Shown piece after piece: positions 1 to 10,910 of a stretch of DNA of 64,000 nt; position 1 is the first letter of the stretch; each line of letters opens with the position of its first letter. This DNA comes from Diplonema papillatum (Eukaryota > Euglenozoa > Diplonemea > Diplonemida > Diplonemidae). The notes under the pieces were generated by a model. It saw only the letters and a program-made list of their open reading frames with translations, ran no database searches and had not been told where the DNA came from. The translations under genes were made by a program, and so were the position numbers. The stretch spans positions 62,001 through 126,000 of the forward strand of contig JAPJBO010000613.1 in assembly GCA_030068145.1 (NCBI GenBank), written 5' to 3'.

Positions 1-375
1 TCTTCGCTTACGGATCATGAGTCTGATGAGATCAGTTGTCTCGCCTGACTCTCGGCTGTAGCATCTGGCCAGCTACTACAGTTCTGTCACCGCGATTAGC
101 CCCGAACGTCAGCGTGGCACGCCGTGACACGCCGCACGGTCAGACGGTGCAGCCAGGCACCTGGCTCTGATGCGGTTCTCTTGAGTACTTGCTTGAGCCT
201 CCCAAGTTGAGGCACCCGATCGGGGATCGAGTGTGGCCGCGGTGGCCAGCTTGAAGTTGTGAAACGGTGCAACCAGTCGCTCTGAGGCACCCAGAACGTC
301 TTGAGACGTCTCGGGTGGGGCATTGAAGCCAGCTTTATGCCTACGGACAAGGAAACACCAAAAACGGATGGAAGG
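1..375. other. no gene seen
   Basis: A minus-strand open frame of about 100 codons lies here, but it matches no family I recognise and has no supporting context. I see no repeat or RNA gene. Confidence 0.4.
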
Positions 376-800
376 GGGTGGACTGGGTCAAAAAATTTGG
401 TCAAATTTTAGGGGTCCAAATTTTTGGGGTCGAAAATTTTGGTCGAGATTTTTGGTCCAAATCTTTGGTCGAAATTTTGGGTCCAATTTTTGGTCGAAAT
501 TTTTGGGGTCCAACTTTTGGGGTCGAAATTTTGGGTCCGAAATTTTTGGTCGAAATTTTGGGTCCAAATTTTGGGTCCAAATTTTGGGTCCAAATTTTTG
601 GTCGAAATTTTTGGGTCCAATTTTTGGGGTCTAAATTTTGGGTCCAAAATTTTTGGTCGAAATTTTTGGTCGAAACTTTGGGTCCAAATTTTTGGTCGAG
701 ATGTTTGGTCCAAATCTTTGGTCCAATTTTTTGGCATCGAAATTTTTGGTCGAGATTTTTGGTCGAATTTTTTGGGTCCAGATTTTTGGTCATAATCTAG
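376..800. repeat. GGTC-type minisatellite
   Basis: Degenerate tandem array of short units alternating TTTTTGGTCGAAATTTTGGG-like and TTTTGGGTCC-like words (about 12-20 bases each). All six frames stay partly open because the array avoids stops, so the open frames in it are not genes. Confidence 0.85.
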
Positions 801-859
801 TTGGCAAAATTTTGTGGGCAAAAATGTTGGGGCAAATTTTGGTCAAAAATTTTGGGAAA

Positions 860-1112
860 CTTACAAATATATGCGCGATAAACTGCCGAAAAAACTGCGC
901 GCATACGAAACGTATGCGCGAAAAACTGTTTTTTTTACAAATATATGCGCGAAAAAACTAAAATTGACAAATATATGCGCGGTGCATATGTTTGTCAGTT
1001 TTAGTTTTTTTGCGCATATATTTGTAAAAAAAACAGGTTTTCGCGCATATATTTGTAAAAAACAGTTTTTTCGCGCATATATTTGTAAAAAACAGTTTTT
1101 TCGCGCATATGC
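860..1112. repeat. foldback array built on GCGCATATATTTGT
   Basis: ACAAATATATGCGCG units with poly-A/T spacers run forward from about 864 to 990, then the same word runs in reverse complement from about 1005 to 1105. The segment could fold into a long hairpin. A second copy lies at 2085-2300. Confidence 0.8.
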
Positions 1113-1855
1113 CACAATTCTTGTTGGGAGACCCTTTCAAAAAAAATTCCCCCCAAAGTGCCTATTTCGAGTGTTTAGCCTCATTAAAGCCATCAAAAGT
1201 GAATTCAGACGGGTTTTTGACGCCAAACACAGCATCGCGAGAATATGGGGTCCACAATGAATGTACTTCAACATACTATACAAAATGACATACACTCACA
1301 CATTTGTAAAAATACCATGAAGTTCGTAGCCTATTATAGGGCCCACAAAGTGACTATTTCGGGTGTATGATGCCAAAAACAACGAGAGGTTCCACAACGG
1401 ATGTACCATGCAGGGTCAAAACCTTGTGTCTTTTTGGAAATGGCCAAAAAAGAAATTCCGGAAAAAAATTGGGTTTTTTGAATTTTAAAATTTTGGAACA
1501 AAAACTGCGGTAATTTTTGATGAAGTTGAGCAATTTTTTTTTTTCCATTTTTGGGGGCCACCAGCCCCGTGGCAGTGTTTCAAAAAGACACAAGGTACGA
1601 GCGCGGAAATCCGCCACCCGCCATTCGGCTAGAGTGCAAGAACACAATTGCGAAGCGTACTACAAACGGATAGTGTTACAAAGGCGAACGAATCATGCGA
1701 GAACCTATGGAGGGGCCCCTCGACAGCTTTCAGAACACGGCATAGTAAGTCAAGAGTCGGATAAGCGTGTGCACATTCTACTCCCGTTTGATCTGCATTT
1801 TCCACCTTGCCCCCCTTTCTTTGATCTGCTGTGTGTATTTGCAAAACAGTTCCGG
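1113..1855. other. no gene seen
   Basis: Unremarkable sequence with A/T-runs. Open frames here resemble no family I know. Confidence 0.4.
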
Positions 1856-2032
1856 CACGGCGGGTTTGCGGGTTTGCGGGGTTTGCGGGTTAGGGTATGC
1901 GGGTTTGCGGGTCTCGGTATGCGGGTATTAGGGTTGGCGGGTTCGGGTATGCGGGTTTGCGGGGTTTGCGGGTTAGGGTATGCGAAGGTTTGCGGGTTAG
2001 GGTATGCGGGTTTGCGGGTCTGGGTATGCCAG
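1856..2032. repeat. G-rich minisatellite (GCGGGTTTGCGGGTTAGGGT)
   Basis: Irregular tandem copies of GCGGGTTTGCGGG and GGTTAGGGTATGC. Runs of three or more G on one strand could form G-quadruplexes. It contains TTAGGGT words but no regular telomere unit, so I do not call it telomeric. Confidence 0.75.
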
Positions 2033-2084
2033 CCTCCAGTGATGAGAGGCGCTCTGCTTTTGTTGCAAAGAAAACGTATTTGTA

Positions 2085-2300
2085 GTGCGCGAAAAAACTT
2101 TTTTTTTTTTTTTTACAAATATATGCGCGAAAAAACTGTTTTTTACAAATATATGCGCGAAAAAACTGTTTTTTTTACAAATATATGCGCGAAAAGACTG
2201 TTTTTTTTTACAAATATATGCGCGAAAAAACTAAAATTTACAAATATATGCACCGCGCATATATTTGTAAATTTTAGTTTTTCGCGCATATCCTGGTATA
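2085..2300. repeat. second foldback array of the GCGCATATATTTGT type
   Basis: Four to five forward ACAAATATATGCGCG units (2116-2250) followed directly by the reverse complement (2255-2292). Same family and organisation as 860-1112. Confidence 0.8.
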
Positions 2301-2415
2301 TTACCCAAAAATTTTGACCTGGAATTTTTGGACGTTGTGGCCGAGTCAAAGCACACATGCCACCGGCACCATGGGTGGCCGGTTCGGTTCCCTCAAAAGA
2401 CTTTTTACACGACCA

Positions 2416-2580
2416 AACAAATTTTGTGCCCTTATATCCCACTTCAAACAAATTTTGTGCCCTTATATCCCAGATTGGGATATAAGGGCACAAAATTTGT
2501 TTGAAGTGGGACATAAGGGCACAAAATTTGTTTGAAGTGGGATATAAGGGCACAAATTTGTTTGGGGTGGGATATAAGGG
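2416..2580. repeat. inverted repeat of CAAATTTTGTGCCCTTATAT units
   Basis: Two units reading TTTTGTGCCCTTATATCCCA are followed, after a short GATT centre near 2475, by three inverted units reading TGGGATATAAGGGCACAAAA. This would make a near-perfect hairpin with a stem of about 60 bases. Confidence 0.8.
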
Positions 2581-3059
2581 AAATTTACCGATGGAAAACT
2601 CAATCTGGCTCTTTGTTGTAGTCTTCACTTGTCAGTCCCAGTGGGCACTACGGCATGATGGCCTCAACGCCTTTCAACGAATCGAGGCAGGGCGAAGCTG
2701 CTCACGACAGGCGCCCCCCAACACGCTAATCCCAACGCCCCTCATGCCCCATAGATACTTCTGGACCACATCGCCGGCAAGCTGTGTACACACAAAACAG
2801 CAACTACGACTCCAGGATCTGAGCCTACATGTAGCCTGGGTACCTTGCCAAAAAGTTTTCACCAGAAATCCCCATGGTTAAAAAATCTTTTTTCACCGGC
2901 CTGTTTTCAGAATTCTTTTTTTTTTGGTGAAAAAAAAAAACTTTTTTAACCATACAGGATAATCCCTGCCGGCCAAGTCCGGTTTGCAGATTTAGACCGT
3001 CGGTCTAAATCTGCAACGGAAACTAATCCCCTGCTTTGAAGGGCAACCCGCAAGATTGT

Positions 3060-3425
3060 TAGTACTAATAATACATCCTCCTCCTTCTGCGTATACTAAC
3101 TCCGTCTGCTGCTTCGTCGTTACCGTCGCGGATGATGCAAAAATCGAAAGTAGAAAGGTCAGGACAATCATCGTGGCGCCTCAGGACACGGCTTCAGAAA
3201 AAGGGGGCAACGGTGGGTGGGAAAGCGAGGGGTGAAGTTACGATGTTTTGAGGATAGCGACGGGGTTATTTAACCTTGTACAAGTGTTAGGTATTCGTCG
3301 GATAAAAAATTTATATTAATCTTCTAAGATCTGCAATCTTGTACAAGTGTTAGGTATTCGTCGGATAAAATAATTATATTAATCTTCTAAGATCTGCAAT
3401 CTTGTCCGACAAAGAATAAGAGCTC
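3060..3425. repeat. dispersed repeat family B with an 80-bp direct duplication
   Basis: The segment from TCCTCCTTCTGCGTATACT through GTTAGGTATTCGTCGGATA to ATTAATCTTCTAAGATCTGC recurs at 11640-11905 and, as a shorter piece, at 16800-16940. In this copy the last 75-80 bases are directly duplicated (about 3278-3352 and 3340-3413). No coding content is seen. It could be a nonautonomous element, class unknown. Confidence 0.65.
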
Positions 3426-3672
3426 GTCACTCGCACAACCGCGGCTGATACAAAACTAATGATGATGATGATGATGATGATGATGTGAAGAGAGAGTTGT
3501 TTTCGTTGAACGCGGTGCCTGATCGTTTTTTACGTAAAGCTGGATTCAGGACGCAAGTGAAAACGCCACGGTTTGCGGCGACGAGCTTCTCATTTCCTCC
3601 AACATTTCATGTTTGTGCGCACTTCCTTCAAACCTGTTTTGTTCATCTAACGGGAGTGAGGATAGTACGCTG

Positions 3673-6600
3673 TCATCGATCTGTTTTTTGTTCTTGACAA
3701 ATTGCATTTGTTAGACACAAAAAAAAGGCATACTTGTCCCTCTTGAGTTCACGCTTTCTCTTGCTGACCTCGTAGTAGAGCTTGTCCCTGTATTCGTGCA
3801 CAGTGTACTTCGTGTAGTCGTCGAAAGGGATGCTGATAGGGCCCGCGCACACCGGTTCCTGGGACGGGTCGTGGAACATGGTCACGAAGGGGTGCTTCAA
3901 AGCATCCTCGGCGTTGAGTCGGCGAGACGGGTTGAAGTAGAGAAGCTTGCGCATCATGTCGAGAGCCTCCGCGCTCGCTTTCGGGTACATTTCGCTGAGG
4001 CTCTTGGTCTGGATGGGCGGCAGGTTCTCGAGCATCGTCTCCGCGAAGAGACTGTTGATGGCCGCCGTGTCCGTCTTCGAAGGCACGCCGGTCACTGCGA
4101 TGATGCGCTCGAGCTGGTTCATGGTGCTCGTTCCAGGGAACATCGGCTTCCCAGCGAGAAGCTCTCCGAGGATGCACCCAATGCTCCACATGTCGACTCC
4201 CTTCGAGTACTTGGTCGATCCCAGAAGGATCTCAGGCGCCCGGTACCATCTGTGAAAAGGCAAAGTGTGTCATTAGAGTTGTGTGTCACTACAGTGTGTC
4301 ACTACAGTGTGTCACTACAGTGTGTCACTACAGTGTGTCACTACAGTGTGTCACTACAGTGTGTCACTACAGTGTGTCACTACAGTGTGTCACTACAGTG
4401 TGTCACTACAGTGTGTCACTACAGTGTGTCACTACAGTGTGTCACTACAGTGTGTCACTACAGTGTGTCACTACAGTGTGTCACTACCAAAGCCTTGTGC
4501 CACTACATTGTGTCACTACATTGTGTCATTACATTGTGTCACTACATTCTGTCACTGCATTGTGCCACTTCATCGTGTCATAACTAGAGGATGTCACTGC
4601 GTTGTGTCATAACTATCGCTGCGATGTGTCACTACATTGTGTCACTACATTGTGTCACTACATTGTGTCACTACATTGTGCCATAACTAGAGGGTGTCAC
4701 TGCGTTGTGTCATAAGTACATTGTGTCACTACATTGAGTCACTACATTGTGCCACTTCATCGTGTCATAACTAGAGGATGTCACTGCGTTGTGTCATAAC
4801 TATCGCTGCGATGTGTCACTACATTGTGTCACTACATTGTGCCATAACTAGAGGGTGTCAATGCGTTGTGTCATAAGTACATTGTGTCACTACATTGTGT
4901 CACTACATTGCGCCACTTCATCGTGTCACAACTAGAGGATGTTACTGCGTTGTGTCATAACTATCGCTGCGATGTGTCACTACATTGTGTCACTACATTG
5001 TGCCACTACATTGTGTCATAACTAGAGGGTGTCACTGCGTTGTGTCATAACTACATTGTGTCACCACATTGTGTCACTATATTGTGTCACTACATTGTGT
5101 CACTACATTATCGTGTCATAACTAGAGGGTGTCACTGCGTTGTGCCACTGCATTGTGTCACATAATTGTTGTTGTCGAATAGGGGAGGACTGGCTCAGCT
5201 ACTGCTCGTGCTGAGATTGAGGAATGGTGCTAGTTCAAAAGCGGCAGACCTGGTGGCGATGTAGTCGGTCAGCACCGGCTTCGCGGCTTGGTCCCTTTCG
5301 AGGTTGGCGATGCTTCTTGCGAGACCGAAATCGGCAACCTTCACGTGGCACTCGGCGTTGAGCAACAAATTGGCAGGTTTTATGTCTCGGTGAAGCAGTT
5401 CGCCGCTGTGTGCGTGTGTATGTGTGTTGGCGAAGTAGTAGTGGCAGCCCCTGGTGCGGTGTTTAGCCCAGTCACGTGCGCTCACGTTACTGATGATGCG
5501 CCTGCCGGCTGCTCGTGGTGGTTGAACGCGTGTGTGCTGAAGCTGACACGCGCACACACACCACACGGAGAGGAGTCACGATGCAGAAGCAGCGTGTCGG
5601 AAACTGTACACAGCGAGAGTAGGAGAAAGTAGAAAGGGAAACTAGAATTTTCGTTGACCACACAACCCTGAACCCTACTCCTGGACGTGGTTGCAGGTGG
5701 TAAATTTGCAAATGATCATGATCAGAAGGTCCTACTTGGGCGGTTCAGTTTCCTCACACATTGCATGTGGCTAAAAACTTAAACTGTGACTGACTGAGTG
5801 GGCTCTCCTTCACTTCAGACGTCGGAAGCGAAGAATGGCAATACACTTGTCGGTATCGCCGTTCGGTTTCGAAGTTCTTGCGGGTCCTGTGACTCCTCTT
5901 TCGAAGGGTGGATGAACCGCAATCCTTCGAGGGGCGGACGAGAGCGCAGGAGATGGTCAGCTTAGACTGTTTCGAGATTTAAGGATCCGTGTTTTGTGTC
6001 TACGGTCGACAGTCAAGGCGGGTTGTGGTGTTCTTTCCTTGGGTATAGCCAGTGTGCGCGCGATCAGCTGGCTTGCCGGCTGATTAGACGATCAGCCGGC
6101 TTGCCGGCTGATTATTTCGAGCCTTTTTTTTACCGGCAGACCAGGGGTTATTCTAATCCCCGGAAAATCGGGAAAAGCATGGTTAAAAGTCTGTAGCATG
6201 GCCGGAAAGTTTTTTTTTTTTTTTTCCACGTTGAGCCAGGGGTTTATATAGCTTTTCCTCCTCTGTAGAAAAGTCCTTTTCGCCCTCGGGGTCCTGTGTG
6301 GGATCCAAAATTAATTAGAATTGGTAGTCAAGCACTACCATGCCAGCCCAGCCCAACACAACCCAATCTCAGTGTTGGTAATAAGAATCAGACAAAATGG
6401 TTAAGCTAATTTGTAAGAGAGGGGGGGTCTGGGGGGCAGCGCCCCCCAGCGCACGGTACGATACAGCGAAGAATTTCCGCACCAGTATTGATTCCAAATT
6501 CAATTAGAACCGGTAGTCAATGTCTGATGCCAAACCCCAAATGTAATTAGAACTGGTAGTCAACGTCCAATTTCGAATTCCAAATTTAATTAGAATAGGT

Positions 6601-9600
6601 AGTCAACGTTCAATTTTGGATCCAGATTTAATTAGAATTGGTAGTCAACGTCCAATTTCCGATCCCAAATTTAATTAGAATTGGTAGTCAACGTCCAATT
6701 TTGAATCCAAATTTAATTAGAATTGGTAGTCAACGTCCAATTTCCGATCCCAAATTTAATTAGAATTGGTAGTCAACGTTCAATTTTGGATCCAGATTTA
6801 ATTAGAATTGGAAGTCAACGTTCAATTTTGATCCAGATTTAATTAGAATTGGTAGTCAACGTTCAATTTTGAATCCAAATTTAATTAGAATTGGTAGTCA
6901 ACGTTCAATTTTGATCCAAATTTAATTAGAATTGGTAGTCAACGTCCAATTTCCGATCCCAAATTTAATTAGAATTGGTAGTCAACGTTCAATTTTGGAT
7001 CCAGATTTAATTAGAATTGGTAGTCAACGTCCAATTTTGAATCCAAATTTAATTAGAATTGGTAGTCAACGTCCAATTTCCGATCCCAAATTTAATTAGA
7101 ATTGGTAGTCAACGTCCAATTTTGAATCCAAATTTAATTAGAATTGGTAGTCAACGTCCAATTTCCGATCCCAAATTTAATTAGAATTGGTAGTCAACGT
7201 TCAATTTTGGATCCAAATTTAATTAGAATTGGTAGTCAACGTTCAATTTTGGATCCAAATTTAGTTAGACTTGGTAGTCAACGTCTCGCCTCCCACCACC
7301 CCCTTTGGCCCTCCCCTCCTGCCTCCTCTTTCCCCGCCTCCTTTTTACTCTTCCTGCCCCCATGGCTTCGCCATGGCTCCGTCATGGCTTTCGCCATGGC
7401 TTCGCCATGGCTTCGTCCCTCCCCTGTGGCTCACCCCCGCTGATCCCGGTTGGTAGTGCCCGGCCCTACCCCAACCCCAGCCCAAAATTAATTCAATTTT
7501 TTTTTTTTCGCGCTCGGGGTGGCCCCGAGCCCCAGACCCATATATAAATCACTGGTTGAGCGAGGCTCTTTTGATGACCTGTAAGCTTGGTATGCGACCT
7601 TCGTGGGCGTGTTGCTGCTTCGCCACTTTGTTATAGCCCACCTGTGGATCCTGCGCGCGATCAGCCGGCTTGCCGGCTGATTCAATTTCGAGCCCTTTTT
7701 TACGGCAGCGACTCGCACAAAAATCAGCCGATTCTCAACACAGTTGGCTACGCCAGGAGCACCACTCGTGCAGGCACGCAGATGACTACCTTGGACCCCC
7801 CGGGGTGTCCCAGGTTTTACCCGGTCTGTCATTTACCCGTTCCAGCTTTAGTCCAGTTCAACATTATTCCAACTACGGATAGCTGGTACCTGTTAGTTCG
7901 TCTGTTGGGTACTGCCTTGTTTGCCGTTGCTGTCTGTCTGCCTGCCAGCCACTGTCTAAGTGTCCGCCAGCTATACCTGCCAGCCACTGTCCAAGGGTTC
8001 TCATAGGACAATGCTGGTGGTCCGAATAAGGCCGTAAGTGTAGTCTAGTAAGAACAAGGGATTGACTATCTCGACTCTTTTTGTTGGTCTCTTAACCCGC
8101 GAAGGAGTTCACTTTTGAGTTTCGTCTAAGGCCTCGTTGCACGGGATCAATAGGGACTGCCGGGATCGTACGTACTAGGTGAAAATCTTAGATCGTAGGA
8201 AGACGAACTTCTGCGAAGCATTTGACAAGATTGTCTTCATTAATCAAGAACGAGCGATACCTGTGGAGATACTTGAGTGTCTTGAGCAGCTGGTAGATGA
8301 TGTACGATTTGTGGATGTCCTCGAGGATCCCAGCCCTGATGACTGCGTGGAGGTCGGTCTCCATGTACTCAAACGTGACGTAGATGTCTTTGTCGTTGTC
8401 GGCTTTGTGGACGTTCTTCATGGTGATGATGTTTTCGTGCTTCACAGATTGCAGAAACATGATTTCACGAAAGGTTCTGTGTGCGTTTGAGAGCATTTGG
8501 GGCTTCAAGGGACACGCGTTATCTTTCTTCAGGAATCTCATTTGATAAACAGGGCGCTGGGGTGGATCCTAGTGTTCGACTTTTTCGCGGTTTCGCGGTT
8601 TAGAGCTATAGTTCGCTTGAGAATCCGGGATTTTAGAGTCTCAGGGTGACCTTCGTCGAATGGGTTCTTTTACACAGCAGCAGTGACGCGTCGGCAGTAT
8701 TTGCACTTCAGGATGGGGCTGCCGTCATGAGCGTCGACGGCTAGCGAGTGTCGGCAGAGGGTGCAGTGGTCGGAGCAAGCTTGAACGTGGCAGGTCGGTG
8801 CCGCACAGATGATCACGCGCATCCGAGGTCATCCGGATCCGGTCCTACGTGCCTTCATGCCTTTCCGCGTCTTCCGCGGCGGCCGCACGGTTCTCTGCAT
8901 GGTGTCCTCCACCCCCTGCTGGACCTTGACTGACGCACCAGAGACTGGTGCTCCAGCGACGAATGTACCAGCGACTGATCCACCGCCAACAGATGCACCG
9001 CAGACTGGTGCTCCAGCGACTGGCGCACCGCCAACAGATGCACCACAGACTGGTGCTCCAGCGACGAATGTACCAGCGACTGATCCACCGCCAACAGATG
9101 CACCGCAGACTGGTGCTCCAGCGACTGGCGCACCGCCAACAGATGCACCACAGACTGGTGCTCCAGCGACGAATGTACCAGCGACTGATCCACCGCCAAC
9201 AGATGCACCGCAGACTGGTGCTCCAGCGACTGGCGCACCGCCAACAGATGCACCACAGACTGGTGCTCCAGCGACTGAGGCACCACTAACAGATGCCCGC
9301 AAACTGGTGCTCCAGCGACGATTGCTTCAGCAACAGATACACCGCAGACTGATAGTGCGTGAGGCCAGAAAACGCCAGCTCCAATTTCTTTTTGCCTATT
9401 GCCGACTATACGACTTATTTTAGAGGCGCCCTCATTTCTGCTTGAAGATTGGTTTGGGCCTTCGATGCTGCTCGTCTGTCAACACTCGATCTGTTCGTCC
9501 TCTGATCTTGCGCATCGCGTCCCGTCTGCCATCAGCTCCCGGATCTCCTCCGTGTTCGACATGCCGAGATCGTGTTGGAGCACATCGATAGGAAAGCGGA

Positions 9601-10301
9601 GACCCGCCCCCGGCATCCCGACTGTCCAATCACTGTCGAGAAAGGTTGTGCCTATTGTGATGAGGTGGTGGCCATCAAGTACATGATGCTGGCGGTTGGG
9701 GGATCGACCGCGACTCAATTAAGGTGCGGTCAACAGGTCGCCACGTGAAAGCCCCTCCCATGACATGTTTGTGCGCACTAGCGGCTGTTCACCTGCTTTG
9801 GTGAGTTGCTTTTAGTAGTACGCTGCCAACTACTAATTTGTGGTACCAACAATGCCTTGTTAACACAAAAATACTGAGGAGGGCTGTAAGTAAGGTATGT
9901 GGACAATGGCCGAAACCACCAATGACCAACGACCAAGGTACCCACCGATCCTCTTACCTCGTGTAACCACCACTTTTACGACACTCAGAGCACAAAGAAT
10001 ATCTTCCCTTAACGACTCAGGTCACCCGGAGACTTTAAAACCCCGGAGTTTCAAGCGAACTTTCACTCTAAAAAAGCGAACGTTAACTCTAAAAAAGAAA
10101 AGAAAAAAACTACTGAAAACCGCACCTCTGCGCGTCGGTGGCGTTTTGGAAGGCGTCGAAGATCTTCTTGAGGGCGACCTTCTCCTTCTTCTTCGTGTCC
10201 ATCGCGAACCACACGATTCCATACGCGCCTTTGCCCAGCAGCTGGATCACTTGGTACCGCTTGAGCACATGGGGGTCGATCTCCCTCTGGTCTTTAGACA
10301 T
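3673..10301 (-). CDS. MAPK15: MAP kinase, ERK7/MAPK15-like, four exons
   Basis: Ser/Thr protein kinase of the atypical MAPK family ERK7/MAPK15, which acts at basal bodies and cilia (and at the apical complex in apicomplexans). Exons on the minus strand: 10301-10126, 8476-8261, 5405-5250 and 4249-3673, all GT-AG with phase 2 joins, giving 374 residues. Visible motifs: P-loop GKGAYGIV (23-30), VALKK Lys45, the family linker NATDAQRTFREI with Glu63, catalytic [12 protein letters not shown] (Asp138), DFG (156-158), activation loop TDY (177-179), [14 protein letters not shown] and [11 protein letters not shown]. The last two are strongly ERK7-like. The start is the ATG before SKDQREID. After KRELKRDK a donor-like GTATGC (3733) suggests the last 13 codons may be read-through and that a short further exon exists. 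The introns (1649, 2855 and 1000 bases) are mainly repeats. Confidence 0.92.
4270..5165. repeat. TGTGTCACTACAG satellite in MAPK15 intron 3
   Basis: About 17 near-perfect 13-bp units (4275-4488) pass into diverged units (TTGTGTCACTACA, TGTGTCATAACTA) arranged in higher-order blocks of about 180 bases that include ACTAGAGGATGTCACTGCG. The array fills almost the whole 1 kb intron between the kinase catalytic-loop exon and the last large exon. Confidence 0.9.
6060..6190 (+). repeat. dispersed repeat family C
   Basis: Contains the imperfect palindrome CAGCCGGCTTGCCGGCTG followed by TTTCGAGCC and TTTACCGGCAG. Similar copies lie at 7655-7750 and 13880-13985. It sits in MAPK15 intron 2. Confidence 0.7.
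6490..7285 (+). repeat. 42-bp satellite in MAPK15 intron 2
   Basis: About 19 tandem units of the form AATTTAATTAGAATTGGTAG, TCAACGT(C/T)CAATTT, then (TTGGATCC or CCGATCCC). Two unit variants (CCGATCCC and TTGAATCC/TTGGATCC) alternate, pointing to spread as multi-unit blocks. Open frames here are periodicity artefacts. Confidence 0.92.
7655..7750 (+). repeat. dispersed repeat family C
   Basis: GCGCGATCAGCCGGCTTGCC, GGCTGATT, TTCGAGCCC, then CTCGCACAAAAATCAGCCGA. A near match to 13880-13985, also within MAPK15 intron 2. Confidence 0.7.
8580..8665 (+). repeat. family A short repeat near MAPK15 exon 2
   Basis: TTTAGAGCTATAGTTCGCTT, GAGAATCCGGG, TTAGAGTCTCAGGGTGACC. It is related to the 5' part of family A (47130, 50650, 37560) and is inverted relative to the copy at 10025-10100 at the other end of the same intron. 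Confidence 0.6.
8936..9300 (+). repeat. 105-bp minisatellite in MAPK15 intron 1
   Basis: Three full tandem units of 105 bases plus a partial one. On the plus strand they would encode a 35-residue Pro/Thr/Ala-rich repeat ([30 protein letters not shown]), mucin-like in composition. The array lies antisense in an intron, has no start context or partner exon that I can see, and its length is a multiple of three, which keeps frames open. I treat it as a repeat, not a gene. Confidence 0.75.
9760..9865 (+). repeat. dispersed repeat family G
   Basis: TTTGTGCGCACTAGCGG, CACCTGCTTTGGTGAG, TAGTACGCTGCCAACTACTA, ACCAACAATGCCTTGTTA. The close copy is at 32525-32695, beside GAR1 exon 1. Confidence 0.65.
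10025..10100 (-). repeat. family A short repeat, inverted, near MAPK15 exon 1
   Basis: Read on the minus strand: TTAGAGTGAAAGTTCGCTTG, AAACTCCGGGG, AAAGTCTCCGGGTGACC. It lies 25 bases from the exon 1 donor and pairs in inverted orientation with 8580-8665. Confidence 0.6.
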
Positions 10302-10735
10302 TGTCTAAGATGCGGAGAGGAGGAGGCAGAGGTGCAAGCAGCTCGGACCACGGTTGGTCACTCTCTGCTTATTTTCTTCCTGGCTTTGTCCCTCCTTCTC
10401 GTGTTTCAAGAAGAGAGCAGACCCTTCACCCGTTAGCGTTGTCGTCCCCCCTCCCTTGGCTTCTCGTCGAACAGAAGCTGGTGTTCCCTTCACTTGCCCG
10501 CCCCTCGTGACCCTTCCGCGTGCCAGGTCTTGCGTTTGCGTTTCCTGGAAATAGAGGGGCAGCCGGCGTGCGTGGGGGGGGGGTTGGGGGTGACGCCGCT
10601 TCCGTGTTGTCCCGCCCCCTTCCTTTTTTGTGTTGGTTATTTTTCCCCTGTTTTGGGTGTGTGCAAGTGGATGTGTTGCGCGGATTTTTTTTTAGAGTTT
10701 CGCCTTGACAATTCCGGGGAGGTTTAGGGACCATA

Positions 10736-10910
10736 TCGACAACACGAACTGTCATCATACCATACCGACAACACCAACTGTCAGCATAACATATCGACAA
10801 CACGAACTTCATCATACTATATCGACAACACGAACTGTCATCATACTCTATCGACAACACGAACTTCATCATACTATATCGACAACACGAACTGTCAGCA
10901 TACCATGTCG
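10736..10910. repeat. 28-bp tandem repeat upstream of MAPK15
   Basis: Six units of the form ATATCGACAACACGAACT, (TG)TCATCATACT, 430-600 bases upstream of the kinase start codon. It may lie in the promoter region, but nothing in it is a recognised factor site. Confidence 0.8.

Noticed and set aside
1856-2032. Possible telomeric repeat (TTAGGGT words)
   Set aside because: Unit length and sequence vary and GCGGGTTT dominates; not a telomere array.
2332-2400. tRNA-like stretch (GTTGTGGCCGAGTC ... GGTTCGGTTCCC)
   Set aside because: A-box and B-box-like words are 50 bases apart, but I could not form an acceptor stem or anticodon arm; too weak to call a tRNA gene.
4275-4488. Regular short repeats that might suggest a CRISPR array
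   Set aside because: Direct tandem 13-mers without spacers in a eukaryotic intron; a satellite.
8809-9423. Mucin-like Pro/Thr repeat protein on plus
   Set aside because: Lies antisense in a kinase intron. The 105-bp repeat alone explains the open frame; no signal peptide or partner exon.
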